Shown: one piece after another, positions 34,746 through 44,399 of the stretch | How positions within the stretch are numbered: position 1 is the stretch's first letter | Layout: each line of letters begins with the position of its first letter | Assembly: GCA_000688615.1 (NCBI GenBank) | Contig: JHVA01000001.1 | Coordinates: 4,509,001 to 4,573,000 of the forward strand | Length of the DNA stretch: 64,000 nt | Source: Acidobacteriaceae bacterium KBS 146 | GTDB lineage: Bacteria > Acidobacteriota > Terriglobia > Terriglobales > Acidobacteriaceae | Direction: 5' to 3' | The notes under the pieces: model-generated | Database searches by the model: none | The model's input: only the letters and a program-made list of their open reading frames with translations | What the model was told of the DNA's origin: nothing | Program-made: the position numbers and the translations under genes

Positions 34746-35108
34746 ATGCAAGAGAAAGTAACGCAAGTGAAGATGGAAGAGGTTAGATGCGGCGAACTCC
34801 CTGTCATGGTATTGCGTTTCGCAGGCGATATAACGAGCGCATCACAAGCCGCAGTTATGGGCACTTATCAGGGAATATCCGACAAGGCGAAGCGTATCGT
34901 TCTCGACTTTTCCGCAGTGGATTATCTGAACTCAAGCGGAATCGCTCTTGTGATTCAGATGCTGATCGCCGCGAACAAGACCGGTCAGGTCATACAGACT
35001 TTTGGACTCAAGCCCCATTTTCAGAAGGTCTTCACCATGGTGGGGATTACGAAATATACGACCATTCATACTGATGAAAAAACAGCCTGCGGTGCTTTCT
35101 CGTCCTGA
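34746..35108 (+). CDS. rsbV: RsbV-type STAS anti-sigma antagonist
   Basis: 120-residue single STAS domain. The core is VLRFAGDITSAS, then KAKRIVLDFSAVDYLNSSGIAL (quoted in part). The Ser-Ser in YLNSSGIAL holds the phosphorylatable serine used in partner switching, and LKPHFQKVFTMVGI is the conserved last helix. Unphosphorylated, it would sequester the RsbW-like kinase. The RsbU-like phosphatase three genes back should supply that form. The gene order U-W-V differs from the Bacillus V-W-sigB order. Confidence 0.92.
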   Translation: MQEKVTQVKMEEVRCGELPVMVLRFAGDITSASQAAVMGTYQGISDKAKRIVLDFSAVDYLNSSGIALVIQMLIAANKTGQVIQTFGLKPHFQKVFTMVGITKYTTIHTDEKTACGAFSS

Positions 35109-35542
35109 TTCCATGTTCGAACCGGGCGGATCCCGATTATGAGGTTCCGACCCGCGACCATCAGACGGATCGCTGCTCACTGCCCAGGCTGCGGCTCGCT
35201 GTGTCCTCTATCGAACAACACAATCAAAAACAAGAACACTACAGATCCGCGGCATGCATCGCCGATCTGCGAGATTAGAGCGCTCAAGGCTCTCTGAATG
35301 GCATCAAGGTTCAGTGGAGTCATGCCTCGCGGTATCAGCAAGCATCCGAAAGATCACGCTCGAAAGCAAAAACTGGCAACCAGTCGATCCATGTTTACTA
35401 ATTGAGCAGATTGAGCGAGTTGAGTGTCAGGTGGTATACGTATTCCCGACAGAACATTCGAAGAAAAGTGGCCGCAAAACTGAGGGGAAGATTCCGTTTC
35501 TTCGAAGCCCGACAGAATTCTTCACTGCAGACCAGGATGTGA
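35109..35542. other. 434-base region without a supported gene
   Basis: Lies between rsbV and the GH54 gene. Its one long frame (35254-35571) overlaps the GH54 start in another frame, has no ribosome site or family signal, and is rejected. The promoter of the GH54 gene presumably lies here. No clear elements were seen. Confidence 0.5.
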
Positions 35543-38500
35543 ATGAAAACGAGAATCGATTTTGTGCTTAGACTCTCACTCGCGCTTATGGTAGTTGGCA
35601 CCACCTTGACGATGGCGCAACCGACTCCTTCTGCGGAACAACGCATTTCTCCACACAGGCCTCAAGGCCCCTGCGACATCTACACGGCCGCCGGTGCCCC
35701 ATGTGTCGCCGCCCATAGCACTACACGCGCGTTATATGCGACCTACAACGGTCCCCTGTACCAGGTTGTGCGCCAATCGGACGGCAAAACCCTGGACATT
35801 GGCGTTGTTCAGGCTAATGCCACGCAAGTTCCGGATGCCGGCGGATACGCGAACGCAGCCGCACAGGATAAGTTCTGCAGCGGCACATATTGCTGGATCA
35901 GCATCATCTACGACCAATCTCCCAAACACAACGACTTGGTTCAGGCTCCGCGTGGCGGATTCAGTGGTCCGGCATTGGGAGGTTTCAACACTCTACCGAT
36001 AGCGGACATGGCCCCGATCACGATCATGGGGCACAAGGTGTACGGCGTGTTCATTGAACCGGGCATGGGACTGCGCCAGAACGATGTGAAAGGCACCGCG
36101 GTCGACGACCAGGCCGAGGGACAGTACTGGGTGGTCAACGGGAAGCATTTCAACGCCGGTTGCTGTTTCGACTATGGCAACGCTGAGATTGACAGTCGCG
36201 ATGACGATAACGGCACCATGGAGACCCTCTACTTCGGTAACGCCACGCCGTGGTACAGCGGGGCCGGTAATGGGCCGTGGATTATGACGGATCAGGAAAA
36301 TAATCTTGTCGGGTGCGTCAATGATGACGGGACCAAAGGCTGTCCCAATTTACCCAGCATCCCCTGGCGCTTTGTAACCGCAATCGGCAAAGGAGAACCA
36401 CACCATTGGACGTCTATGGGTGGTGACGCGCAAAAAGGCGCGCTGTCGGTCATGTTCGATGGGCACCGTGTGAATCCAACCTATGACCCGATGCGCAAGC
36501 AGGGTGCGATTCTGCTGGGCAACGGTGGTGATAACAGTGTCGGTTCGCAAGGAACGTTCTATGAAGGAGCGATGACCGCAGCTAATACGTTCCCATCGAA
36601 CGCTACCGACCAGCTTGTCCAAGCGAATATTGTGGCTGCACGATACGACGTAACTCCACTGAGTTTGGCTCCGGCTGCGGCCGCAGGAACGCATGGAGGC
36701 CCGCAGACGTTCACTCCCGGATCGTCGCGAGAGTTCACCGTGACGTTCACGAATACAACAGGGACTCCTGCAGCGGACGTTACGTTGACCATAGCCGTAC
36801 CCAGCAAACAGTGGACCGCAGTCGTTTCAGGCACTACCCAGACATCGAAGATGTTTGCTCAGCAGGTCGCGCCGGGTGCGAGCGTAAGCGCAACTTTCAA
36901 AGTCACCTCCGCGCCAGCAGCATTCAACGGCGATCTCGTCGGCCATGCATCGTGGACGGATTCGACCAGCGGCAAGAAGCTGGTTGAGACTGCGGTTGAA
37001 AAGATTCGTAACGCCAGCCCAGTCAAAATCAACGAGTTTCGAGTCAATTCGGGCGCTCCCGGCAACCCGACGGATTCATTCATTGAGCTCTACAACGCAG
37101 GTTCTCAAAGCGTCGATCTCTCCAACTGGACATTGACTGCGCACCCAGCCCACCAGGCAATCTTTTCGACGGTAAAGATTCCTGCTGGAACGAAGCTTGC
37201 GACTGGTGGCTTCTACCTGCTCGGCCTCTCCAACTCGGGGCTGGCGATCCCCGCACGCGCAGGTGACAGCATCATCCATGTCAGAAATACCGAGGGAATG
37301 TCAGTCGGCGACACGATCAACATCAGCATTGGTTCCAGTATGGAAACGCGCAAGATCGCAAGCCTCGGCACGCCTGCCAGCAACCATACGACGGTGTGGC
37401 AATCCCTGCCTGAGGAGCTGGTGATCACAGTTCCTGCTGGTTCGACTAATGTGCCTGTTCAGGATACATCTGGGTTTGTTGTTGGCCAGAAGATTGCGCT
37501 TGGCCATGGCACGACCTATCCGGTGATTGCAAATACCGTGGAGCAGTATGAGATCGCGACGGTGACCGCGGTAGGCAAGCGAGGCACACAAGCGTATCTG
37601 GCGATGGAAGCGCCAGCGGGAGCCACCAACCTCAAGGTGACATTCCTCGCAAATGTTTCCACCGGCGACAAGATCAGGCTGGATGTCGACAGCGTTGGTC
37701 ACGGGGTCGAAACCGTAACGGTGGCGCATGTCGGTACGGCAGCGAGTCAGACCAATCTCTCAGCTGCTGCGAGCGTCGGGGCAACCCGGATCAGCGTGCG
37801 GCGGGCGGAGGGTTTCGCCGCAGGTGACAAGATCACGGTTGGCACGCCAGCGAGTCAGGAAGCTGTGACCGTCACCTCAGTGGGTACTCCAGGAGCGGAT
37901 GGTACTCCCATCGAGTTCACGCCCGCCCTTGCCAAACCTCATGTAGTCAGTGAATGGGTGGTATCCCCAGGGACCGGTCTGGATCTGTCTGCTCCCCTAC
38001 GGTTTAATCATGCGGCCAATCTTCCCTTCAGCGATCGGGGGACAGGAATCAGCTTCCAGCCGCCGACTGTGTTTGCCCATTCGAGCAACGAACCAGTCCA
38101 GGCGCTTGGGACAGGCATAACACTCGATAGACCCTTGAGCAAGAACCACGCGATCCACGAGGCCGTACGCGATGCCGCAGTCAAGACCGCGGGATACCAG
38201 GGGATGCCGACGCCCAATCAGTGGTTTGGCGGACCGGAATTGACCACCAAGTCCCCCCAGTTCGGCCGTACTCTCGTCGTCGAAGAAGGCAGCATCGTGC
38301 TCCGTGACCCGTCGGGAGCGGTTGCCGACAGCCTTAATTATGGAGGCCTCGTCGATCCGTGGGCTGCGGAAGGGGATCAAGCTGTCTCAGGAGCCCAGTT
38401 AAGCGGCTGCTACGCCCCGGCACCTGGTTCAGTTTTCAATCCCTGGTCGACAGTTGTGGCGCCTGTTGCCATCAACACGAGCGCAGGCCGGTTCCCCGAC

Positions 38501-39016
38501 GGCGCCGATACCGACAGCAACTGTAGTGACTTTTCAACGCAGGCCGCTGCTTCTTTGTCGGCTACTTCGGCAGCGGGTGCAACGAACATCAAGGTCGCCA
38601 GTACGGAAGGCTTCCGCCCCGGTCAGACAGTCCATGTTGATTCTGGTGCAAATCTTGAAACCGCCGTCATCGCCGCGGTTGGAACAGCAGGCGCCACGAC
38701 AGTACGCACTTCTACTGATGCTGGAGCAACTGTTCTCCCTGCCATGGACGTGACTGGCTTTGGTAAAGGCCAAACGATCACGATCGACGAAGGAGCAAAT
38801 TCTGAAACGGCTGTTGTTTCTTCGATTAGAGCTCGTGGCGCCACCATCACGGTCGTCGCACCCCTCGCTCGTAGTCATGCAGCGGGCGCACAGATCTCAG
38901 GTAGCGGTATCACCCTCACCGCCCCACTGACCCGGGCTCATACCGATGGAGCGCAGGTCTCCGACAACGTTCCAACGCCGGGAGCGGCGAATCGATATAA
39001 CGGTAGAAATCATTGA
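35543..39016 (+). CDS. GH54 alpha-L-arabinofuranosidase fused to NEW3-like, lamin-tail and tandem-repeat domains
   Basis: Secreted (signal peptide about 1-25, ending TMAQ). Residues 42-370 match the GH54 catalytic domain of fungal AbfB: GPCDIYTAAGAPCVAAHSTT, CCFDYGNAE and GGDNSVGSQGTFYEG. By comparison with Aspergillus AkAbfB (Glu221, Asp297), Glu215 would be the nucleophile and Asp330 the acid/base; the vicinal Cys207-Cys208 is also kept. The fungal CBM42 is absent. Instead come a NEW3-like beta domain (about 375-490) and a lamin-tail domain beginning KINEFRVNSGAPGNPTDSFI. The latter is interrupted by repeats and resumes at GSIVLRDPSGAVADSLNYGG (about 920). At least six repeats of about 45 residues (GATNIKVASTEGFRPGQTV type) fill the gap and the C-terminus. 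Releases arabinose from hemicellulose or pectin. Confidence 0.88.
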   Translation: MKTRIDFVLRLSLALMVVGTTLTMAQPTPSAEQRISPHRPQGPCDIYTAAGAPCVAAHSTTRALYATYNGPLYQVVRQSDGKTLDIGVVQANATQVPDAGGYANAAAQDKFCSGTYCWISIIYDQSPKHNDLVQAPRGGFSGPALGGFNTLPIADMAPITIMGHKVYGVFIEPGMGLRQNDVKGTAVDDQAEGQYWVVNGKHFNAGCCFDYGNAEIDSRDDDNGTMETLYFGNATPWYSGAGNGPWIMTDQENNLVGCVNDDGTKGCPNLPSIPWRFVTAIGKGEPHHWTSMGGDAQKGALSVMFDGHRVNPTYDPMRKQGAILLGNGGDNSVGSQGTFYEGAMTAANTFPSNATDQLVQANIVAARYDVTPLSLAPAAAAGTHGGPQTFTPGSSREFTVTFTNTTGTPAADVTLTIAVPSKQWTAVVSGTTQTSKMFAQQVAPGASVSATFKVTSAPAAFNGDLVGHASWTDSTSGKKLVETAVEKIRNASPVKINEFRVNSGAPGNPTDSFIELYNAGSQSVDLSNWTLTAHPAHQAIFSTVKIPAGTKLATGGFYLLGLSNSGLAIPARAGDSIIHVRNTEGMSVGDTINISIGSSMETRKIASLGTPASNHTTVWQSLPEELVITVPAGSTNVPVQDTSGFVVGQKIALGHGTTYPVIANTVEQYEIATVTAVGKRGTQAYLAMEAPAGATNLKVTFLANVSTGDKIRLDVDSVGHGVETVTVAHVGTAASQTNLSAAASVGATRISVRRAEGFAAGDKITVGTPASQEAVTVTSVGTPGADGTPIEFTPALAKPHVVSEWVVSPGTGLDLSAPLRFNHAANLPFSDRGTGISFQPPTVFAHSSNEPVQALGTGITLDRPLSKNHAIHEAVRDAAVKTAGYQGMPTPNQWFGGPELTTKSPQFGRTLVVEEGSIVLRDPSGAVADSLNYGGLVDPWAAEGDQAVSGAQLSGCYAPAPGSVFNPWSTVVAPVAINTSAGRFPDGADTDSNCSDFSTQAAASLSATSAAGATNIKVASTEGFRPGQTVHVDSGANLETAVIAAVGTAGATTVRTSTDAGATVLPAMDVTGFGKGQTITIDEGANSETAVVSSIRARGATITVVAPLARSHAAGAQISGSGITLTAPLTRAHTDGAQVSDNVPTPGAANRYNGRNH

Positions 39017-39248
39017 GCGAAAGGTGTTCTTCGAACTCCACGAATATCCGATGGTGTTTGTCGCTTAAGAGACGCGAAGACCAGAGGAAGGCTGAGTTCA
39101 GCACGCCCTGATTGACATTGGAAGGGTGGAACTCTCGTACGAAGGATGGAGGCGTGAGCGTTATCCCACGGGTACATCGAAGCGGGCCTCTTCCGCGCGA
39201 TCTCAGATAGCCTAGCGAAACAGGGGAGCGAGTATCGCGGTGCGATAC

Positions 39249-41291
39249 TCACTGCATAAAGCGGAACTCGATGCCACCATTGATGTCAGCCGGATGCCAT
39301 CGGGAGAAATAGAGGGCTGTATCTGCACTCGATAAAATGACAGCGTCCGACCCGCGCAGCCGGTCAGCGTAGTTGGCATGAACCGTACTACGCTGCTCCG
39401 GCCCGACGAATCGATACTTCATCACATTTCGCCAGTCGGTCCACGATCTTATCTCGAAGCCTCTCGTTATAAGCTCCAAAGAGGAGCCTGCAAAAACTGA
39501 CGGAAGCTTGCGATGATGTTCAGCAAGAAGTTGCTCGCCGAAGGGCGGGACCGGCTCAAGCGCTTGCGTCACACCGCGCGACACAGAGTTCAGCATAGCT
39601 TCGCGATAATCACGCGTGCGCAGCAATACGGACCACCTCTCTGCCTCTTCGGGCGACAGCCGGGTTCCATCACGAAGAGCAGCTGCCTGGATACTTTCTG
39701 CCGTAAGAAAACCTGTCTCGACGGAGATGGAGCGGTCGATGTAAATGATGTTACCCGGGTACGAATCCAGATACGACTTTCGCACAGGAGTGATGTCTTC
39801 CACGGGAAGTCCTGAGTAGAAGGTCAAAATCAAATGATCATTCGGAGCAGCATAGAGTTTCGTTGTCCGATCCATCGATTTGGACTTGAGGTAGTCCAGC
39901 GCAGCAGCATCCGTCTTCCAGTTACCTGCGGCGAATGTCTCATGAAAATTCGGTTTACGACCCATCGCCATGAAGACCACTAATAGGAGTACGGGAGCGA
40001 GGACGACAGAGTACCGCGGTACGACCGTACGAGTAATGGCCGCCGCCGTGATGGATGCTAATAGAAAAAGCGGCCCCCAGTAACTCAGATTTAGCCGGCC
40101 GCTGTCGAAACTGACTGCCGGTACAAATGCAAGAAATGTCGCGTACCCGCACGCTGCCCAAACACTCAGAAACAGGAGCACGGGAAGGAGCTTTTTAGCA
40201 GAGCCAAGACGGAGTGAAAAACCCGGCTTGATCAGAACCAAACAGACAGTCAGCACTGCGAGCACGACACCGGTTGTTGCAGACGATATTTGAACAGGTG
40301 GGTATCGCAAAAAGTCGCCCGGCAGATTCAACAGCGTCCAAGCTCGCGGAATGCGTTCCTGTTGTCGGTAGAATCCAGTTGCAATGATCCACGGCAGAGT
40401 CCCTGCGGCCACAAGTGCGGCGAAAGTACACAGTTTGCGTACACCATCCAAGTGCCTGTGGACGATCACGGGTGCAGCCAGGAGACATACGAGACCAGCC
40501 GCACTGAAACTCTGAAGGTGGGTGTGAAACAGCAATACAAAGGCGGTCGCCGTGAGGAAAACATGTTTCCACTTGCACTCTTTCACGAGAAGCCACAACG
40601 AAACCGCGCATGCGGTAGTCAGTGCAACTTCGGCCGAGTAATAGCGAGCCTGGCGGGAGATGGCAATGTGATAGGGGTAAACGGACCCTACCAGCAGTCC
40701 TGCCCAGGCCGCGTCAGGTCCAAAGAGAATTCTTCCCCCAGCAAATATCACGGCGAGAAAAAGTACGCCGAAGAGAACCCCAGGCAGACGAGCGGCCCTG
40801 GTACGACGTTTCCGTTCAGTGAGATCATGCTTTACCGCAGGTACCCCATTTGCAGAATCCGGAGTAACTCCTTGAAGGGCAAAGGACCCGGCGATCGCGT
40901 AGAGCGGAAGCCAGCCATGATAAACGGCAAGGTGCTTGTCGGAGTAACTCAGATCCCTAAACTCATACTCCGCATTTCCTGGCCACGGGTGGATCAGCGT
41001 GTTCTCGTAGATCGGAATTCCAAGATAGGTGTCGGTCGGATAGCCGTTTTGGAGAATCGTAAGTGCATTGATGGAAGACTCTGCTTCATCCACCCAAAAT
41101 GGCCGCTCGTCCAGGTAATGCATTCGGATGAGGAATCCCCCAAGCAGTACAAGGATAGCCAGCGATGTTTCGATGATCCGGCTCCGAATTAGAGGATCTT
41201 TCGCCATATCAAAAATCCTTCGGTGGAGCGGAATTACAGTACCGAGTTCCGGCGCGTAGGATTTTTCGGACGGGATGAGGGTGGGACTCAT
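39249..41291 (-). CDS. GT39/ArnT-like polytopic glycosyltransferase
   Basis: About 680 residues with an N-terminal helix (SLAILVLLGGFLIRMHYL) then FWVDEAESS, the acidic loop of GT-C mannosyl/aminoarabinosyl transferases, and about ten further membrane helices up to residue 450. A soluble C-terminal part of about 230 residues follows. It would use a polyprenyl-phosphate sugar and act on the outer face of the inner membrane. The start overlaps the upstream gene's stop (ATGA), which suggests coupling. ATG 41207 (MAKDPLIRS, with AAGGA upstream) is an equally good start. Together with the GT2 gene before it, it makes a lipid-linked sugar pathway: one loads the carrier, the other uses it. Confidence 0.82.
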   Translation of the reverse strand: MSPTLIPSEKSYAPELGTVIPLHRRIFDMAKDPLIRSRIIETSLAILVLLGGFLIRMHYLDERPFWVDEAESSINALTILQNGYPTDTYLGIPIYENTLIHPWPGNAEYEFRDLSYSDKHLAVYHGWLPLYAIAGSFALQGVTPDSANGVPAVKHDLTERKRRTRAARLPGVLFGVLFLAVIFAGGRILFGPDAAWAGLLVGSVYPYHIAISRQARYYSAEVALTTACAVSLWLLVKECKWKHVFLTATAFVLLFHTHLQSFSAAGLVCLLAAPVIVHRHLDGVRKLCTFAALVAAGTLPWIIATGFYRQQERIPRAWTLLNLPGDFLRYPPVQISSATTGVVLAVLTVCLVLIKPGFSLRLGSAKKLLPVLLFLSVWAACGYATFLAFVPAVSFDSGRLNLSYWGPLFLLASITAAAITRTVVPRYSVVLAPVLLLVVFMAMGRKPNFHETFAAGNWKTDAAALDYLKSKSMDRTTKLYAAPNDHLILTFYSGLPVEDITPVRKSYLDSYPGNIIYIDRSISVETGFLTAESIQAAALRDGTRLSPEEAERWSVLLRTRDYREAMLNSVSRGVTQALEPVPPFGEQLLAEHHRKLPSVFAGSSLELITRGFEIRSWTDWRNVMKYRFVGPEQRSTVHANYADRLRGSDAVILSSADTALYFSRWHPADINGGIEFRFMQ

Positions 41292-42079
41292 TTTGGGAAG
41301 CTTCGAAGAAGATACAGAGAGACCCCCAATGTGAGCGCCCCGGTAGTGAGAAGAACGGTTGCCAGTCGGAGGGGACGATACATGAGAGCGGCTTTAGTAA
41401 TGACTCCCAAAAAGCGGAGGCCATCCCTGCCCGCTTTCAACTTGGAATCGCCTACACGCTCGTGGTAGGGCATGTCGATTTCGATAAGCTTAGCTCCGGC
41501 TTTGCGATCGAGCAGGGCGCGTGCGCTCATGGCTGGTGTGAAGTGCAGGCCGTTGGGTAACGGACGTAGCCTGTCATAGGCTTCTCTGCGCACGATGCGC
41601 ATGCCGCTTGCAGTGTCACGGATGCGTCGGCCTGAGAGTAACGTAAGCAGGCCGGCAAATAGGAGGTTACCGGTCTGCCGAAGCAGCGGCATTTGGGTTT
41701 CGGAGTTCAGTCTGCAACCAAGCACAATGTCGGCGTGCTCGTCCCACAATGCACGAGCGAGATTGGTAAAGAAACGCGGATCGCAAGTTCCGTCAGCATC
41801 CAAAAAAGCAAGAAGATCGGCATCCGAACTTTGCCAAGCATGTTGAATGGCAGCGCCATAGCCCCGATTCTTTTCGAAGACGATCAGTTGAATTTTATCG
41901 GTATGCCGGAGGGCAAGTTCGCTTGTCCGATCGGTGGACCCGTCGCTCACGACAGTAATATCCACTTCAGTAATGTGCGAGTTACCGATAATCTCCTTCT
42001 TTGCCGCGAAACAGCGCTGAATGATGTCCTCGATACTCGCTTCTTCGTTGAGTGCTGGAATGGCGATAAGAAGCTTCAT
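41288..42079 (-). CDS. family 2 glycosyltransferase (polyprenyl-phosphate hexose synthase type)
   Basis: 263 residues. The GT-A domain shows LLIAIPALNEEASIEDII, VVSDGSTDRT, KNRGYGAAIQHAW and the metal site FLDADGTCDP. One or two C-terminal hydrophobic segments (LATVLLTTGALTLGVSLYLL) anchor it. This is the DPM1/GtrB-like pattern that makes a lipid-phosphate sugar. ATG 42079 is preceded by GGAAGGGG. The upstream GTG start is discounted. The 4-base overlap with the GT39-like gene implies one transcript. Confidence 0.88.
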   Translation of the reverse strand: MKLLIAIPALNEEASIEDIIQRCFAAKKEIIGNSHITEVDITVVSDGSTDRTSELALRHTDKIQLIVFEKNRGYGAAIQHAWQSSDADLLAFLDADGTCDPRFFTNLARALWDEHADIVLGCRLNSETQMPLLRQTGNLLFAGLLTLLSGRRIRDTASGMRIVRREAYDRLRPLPNGLHFTPAMSARALLDRKAGAKLIEIDMPYHERVGDSKLKAGRDGLRFLGVITKAALMYRPLRLATVLLTTGALTLGVSLYLLRSFPK

Positions 42080-42466
42080 CGCCCCTTCCAGGTGCAAGTA
42101 AGCGACCAAAGTGGGATAGCTTGTGTGTCACGGCGACCAATCATCGTCAATTTGGAGTAACCAGGTATGGTGACCCGATAGCCACTTATGCGGCTCCAGA
42201 TGGAGGAAAGCGAGATAAATTCGGACGCGGGCATACGTAAAGTATGCAAATAAAGGGCAGGACTTGAGCCCCCCTCTTTGCAAACATATGCAAAAAGATG
42301 GAAATCGGATGTCATCGGACTCACGGTTCGCTGATTGACAGACCAGATCTTCCGTAGAGCCTGGTCATTGGCACTCTATTTGCTCTACCTGCCTGCAAAG
42401 ACTGAGCCAGCGTCTTTTGGTGAGTTTTGCAACATCGTATCCCGGCAAAGGCAGACACGAGGTTTC

Positions 42467-43453
42467 ATGAGAGTTCTTTTGGTCGGTGGAGCAGGATACA
42501 TAGGATCTCATGTTGCTCTGCGGCTCAGCGAGCGTGGCCATATCCCGGTGATTTATGACAACTTTAGTACTGGTCATCGAAGATTTGTGGACAGATTTGA
42601 AGTCATTCACGGCGAAATGGCCGACTACGAATGTTTGCGGCACTTCCTCAAGGACATCGACGCTGTAATGCACTTTGCGGCAAAGGCTTGCGTCGGCGAA
42701 TCCGTGTCCATGCCGAGGGAGTACTACGCAACTAACATGACCGACGCGCTCACTTTGCTCAATGCAACAGTCGATGCAGGAATAGGTAAGTTTATCTTTT
42801 CGTCCAGTTGCGCTGTGTACGGTGCTCCGGAACGGCTTCCCATCACGGAAACAACGCCACGATGCCCGCTAAGTGCGTATGGCCATACGAAGGCGGCCTT
42901 CGAAGACGCTTTGAAGAGTTACTCGGCCGCATACGGCCTCAAATTTGTCGCGCTCCGGTACTTCAATGCTGCGGGTGCGGACGAGTCCGGTATGTTAGGG
43001 GAACTGCGATCGACGGAAACCCATCTCATCCCACTTGTCCTGAAGGCCGCTTCAGGACAGTCTGCAGAAGTTAGCATTTTTGGGAATGACTATGAGACTC
43101 CTGACGGAACCTGCATTCGCGACTATATCCACGTCAATGACTTGGCTTCTGCACATGTCAACGCTCTCGATCTGTTGATACACAAAGAGGAATCTGACGT
43201 TTTCAATTTGGGAACGGGCATTGGCTTTTCTGTTTTAGAAGTCATCTCAGCAGCGGAGGAAGTATCCTCTTTACCCGTCCGGCGCCTCGTCCTCCCGAGA
43301 CGACCGGGAGATTCACCGGTTCTTATTTGCGATGGGACGTACGCAAAAAACAGACTCCATTGGTATCCTCAGCGTGGCCTGACCGAGATCCTTAGAACGG
43401 CCTGGAGGTGGCAGATATCCAATACAGCGGTCGAACAGGCCATAGTTTGCTGA
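42467..43453 (+). CDS. galE: UDP-glucose 4-epimerase
   Basis: Interconverts UDP-glucose and UDP-galactose using bound NAD. 328 residues with the Rossmann motif GGAGYIGSH (7-15), VIYDNFSTGHRR, AAKACVGESV, the catalytic set SSSCAVYG and YGHTKAAFE (Tyr-X-X-X-Lys), RYFNAAGAD and DYIHVNDLA. Start 42467 (MRVLLVGG) is the family start. The longer frame from 42335 adds unrelated residues. It is divergent from the glycosyltransferase pair and may supply their nucleotide sugar. YGHTK replaces the more common YGxSK, and the Tyr and Lys are kept. Confidence 0.92.
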   Translation: MRVLLVGGAGYIGSHVALRLSERGHIPVIYDNFSTGHRRFVDRFEVIHGEMADYECLRHFLKDIDAVMHFAAKACVGESVSMPREYYATNMTDALTLLNATVDAGIGKFIFSSSCAVYGAPERLPITETTPRCPLSAYGHTKAAFEDALKSYSAAYGLKFVALRYFNAAGADESGMLGELRSTETHLIPLVLKAASGQSAEVSIFGNDYETPDGTCIRDYIHVNDLASAHVNALDLLIHKEESDVFNLGTGIGFSVLEVISAAEEVSSLPVRRLVLPRRPGDSPVLICDGTYAKNRLHWYPQRGLTEILRTAWRWQISNTAVEQAIVC

Positions 43454-43580
43454 ACTCGCCACTGCGATCCTCCAGGGGGCGGAGGATTGATTCCTGAGGT
43501 CGAAATCAGCTCGAACCAGCGCGTTGGGTTCTATGATCGATGACAAATTTCACCAGTTCTACAAGATTCCAATATGGGTG

Positions 43581-43991
43581 CTAAGGTTTCACTAAAGAAT
43601 TGATGGGCGTCGGCCTCGCATCGAGTCGCGGTTTGGGGTTGCCTTGGAGCATCTGCTCTACTACATCTTCACTTAGCGGCGCATCGTCTGAATCGCCGGT
43701 GATAAGTTGTTCTGCTGCACGGTCTAGCTGTTGTTCGACGGGTGCGACTGTCTGTAAATCACCGTTTGCGTCAGCCACTTGGTCGGCCGCCCTCCAGTGG
43801 GTTCTTTGTTCTGTATGACTTTCTACGACTATCCAATTGTTGGTGCGGAGACCGGGAGAGTCCGCGGTTAAAGTGATGCGGAGTTCCTCCTCGGTCTCCT
43901 CGATATATACCTCCTCCTGGCTGGCAACTGTCTCGTAGTAGGTTTCGGTATCGGGCGGGATGCTTCGATCGCTGCTTTCGTAGATGCCCAT
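43581..43991 (-). CDS. hypothetical acidic protein
   Basis: 136 residues, ATG at 43991 after GAGCGAAAG on the minus strand. The product is strongly acidic (EEVYIEETEEELRITL, ITGDSDDAPLSEDVVEQML). It has no signal peptide, membrane helix or cysteine. The beta-type first half contrasts with a helical second half. No family is recognised. It faces galE convergently with 128 bases between. Confidence 0.5.
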   Translation of the reverse strand: MGIYESSDRSIPPDTETYYETVASQEEVYIEETEEELRITLTADSPGLRTNNWIVVESHTEQRTHWRAADQVADANGDLQTVAPVEQQLDRAAEQLITGDSDDAPLSEDVVEQMLQGNPKPRLDARPTPINSLVKP

Positions 43992-44399
43992 CGCTTTCGC
44001 TCCTCTAAGTACTATTCATATGAATGCAGCCGCAGTGAAACCTAAGTCGGCTTACAAGGAAGACCGGTCATGCGATCAATTTGTGACAGATTGCTAATCT
44101 ATTGCGGATGCGCTTGTTGCCACATTTGGGAGGGCTCTCCTGTCATAGGAGGTAGGTGATGCCGCGGCGCTTTCGGTGGGCACTTCGTCGTACCTCAGGA
44201 CGGCCCATGTCAGAGGTCTAGCGACTGGAATCACTAGCCACGGGCAAAGAAAATGGGGAGTTCGATGAACGACAGGACCCCGCCGACTCATGGTCTGCAC
44301 AAGATGATGCCGAAATGGAGGCTGTTTATGAATCAACGGGCGTATCAGTCAGAAATTCCTGTCTATCCACGGGACGAGGTATAGGGGACGCGGTGCGGT

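Noticed and set aside
35254-35571. 105-codon plus-strand frame before the GH54 gene
   Set aside because: No ribosome site, overlaps the GH54 start in another frame, no recognisable domain.
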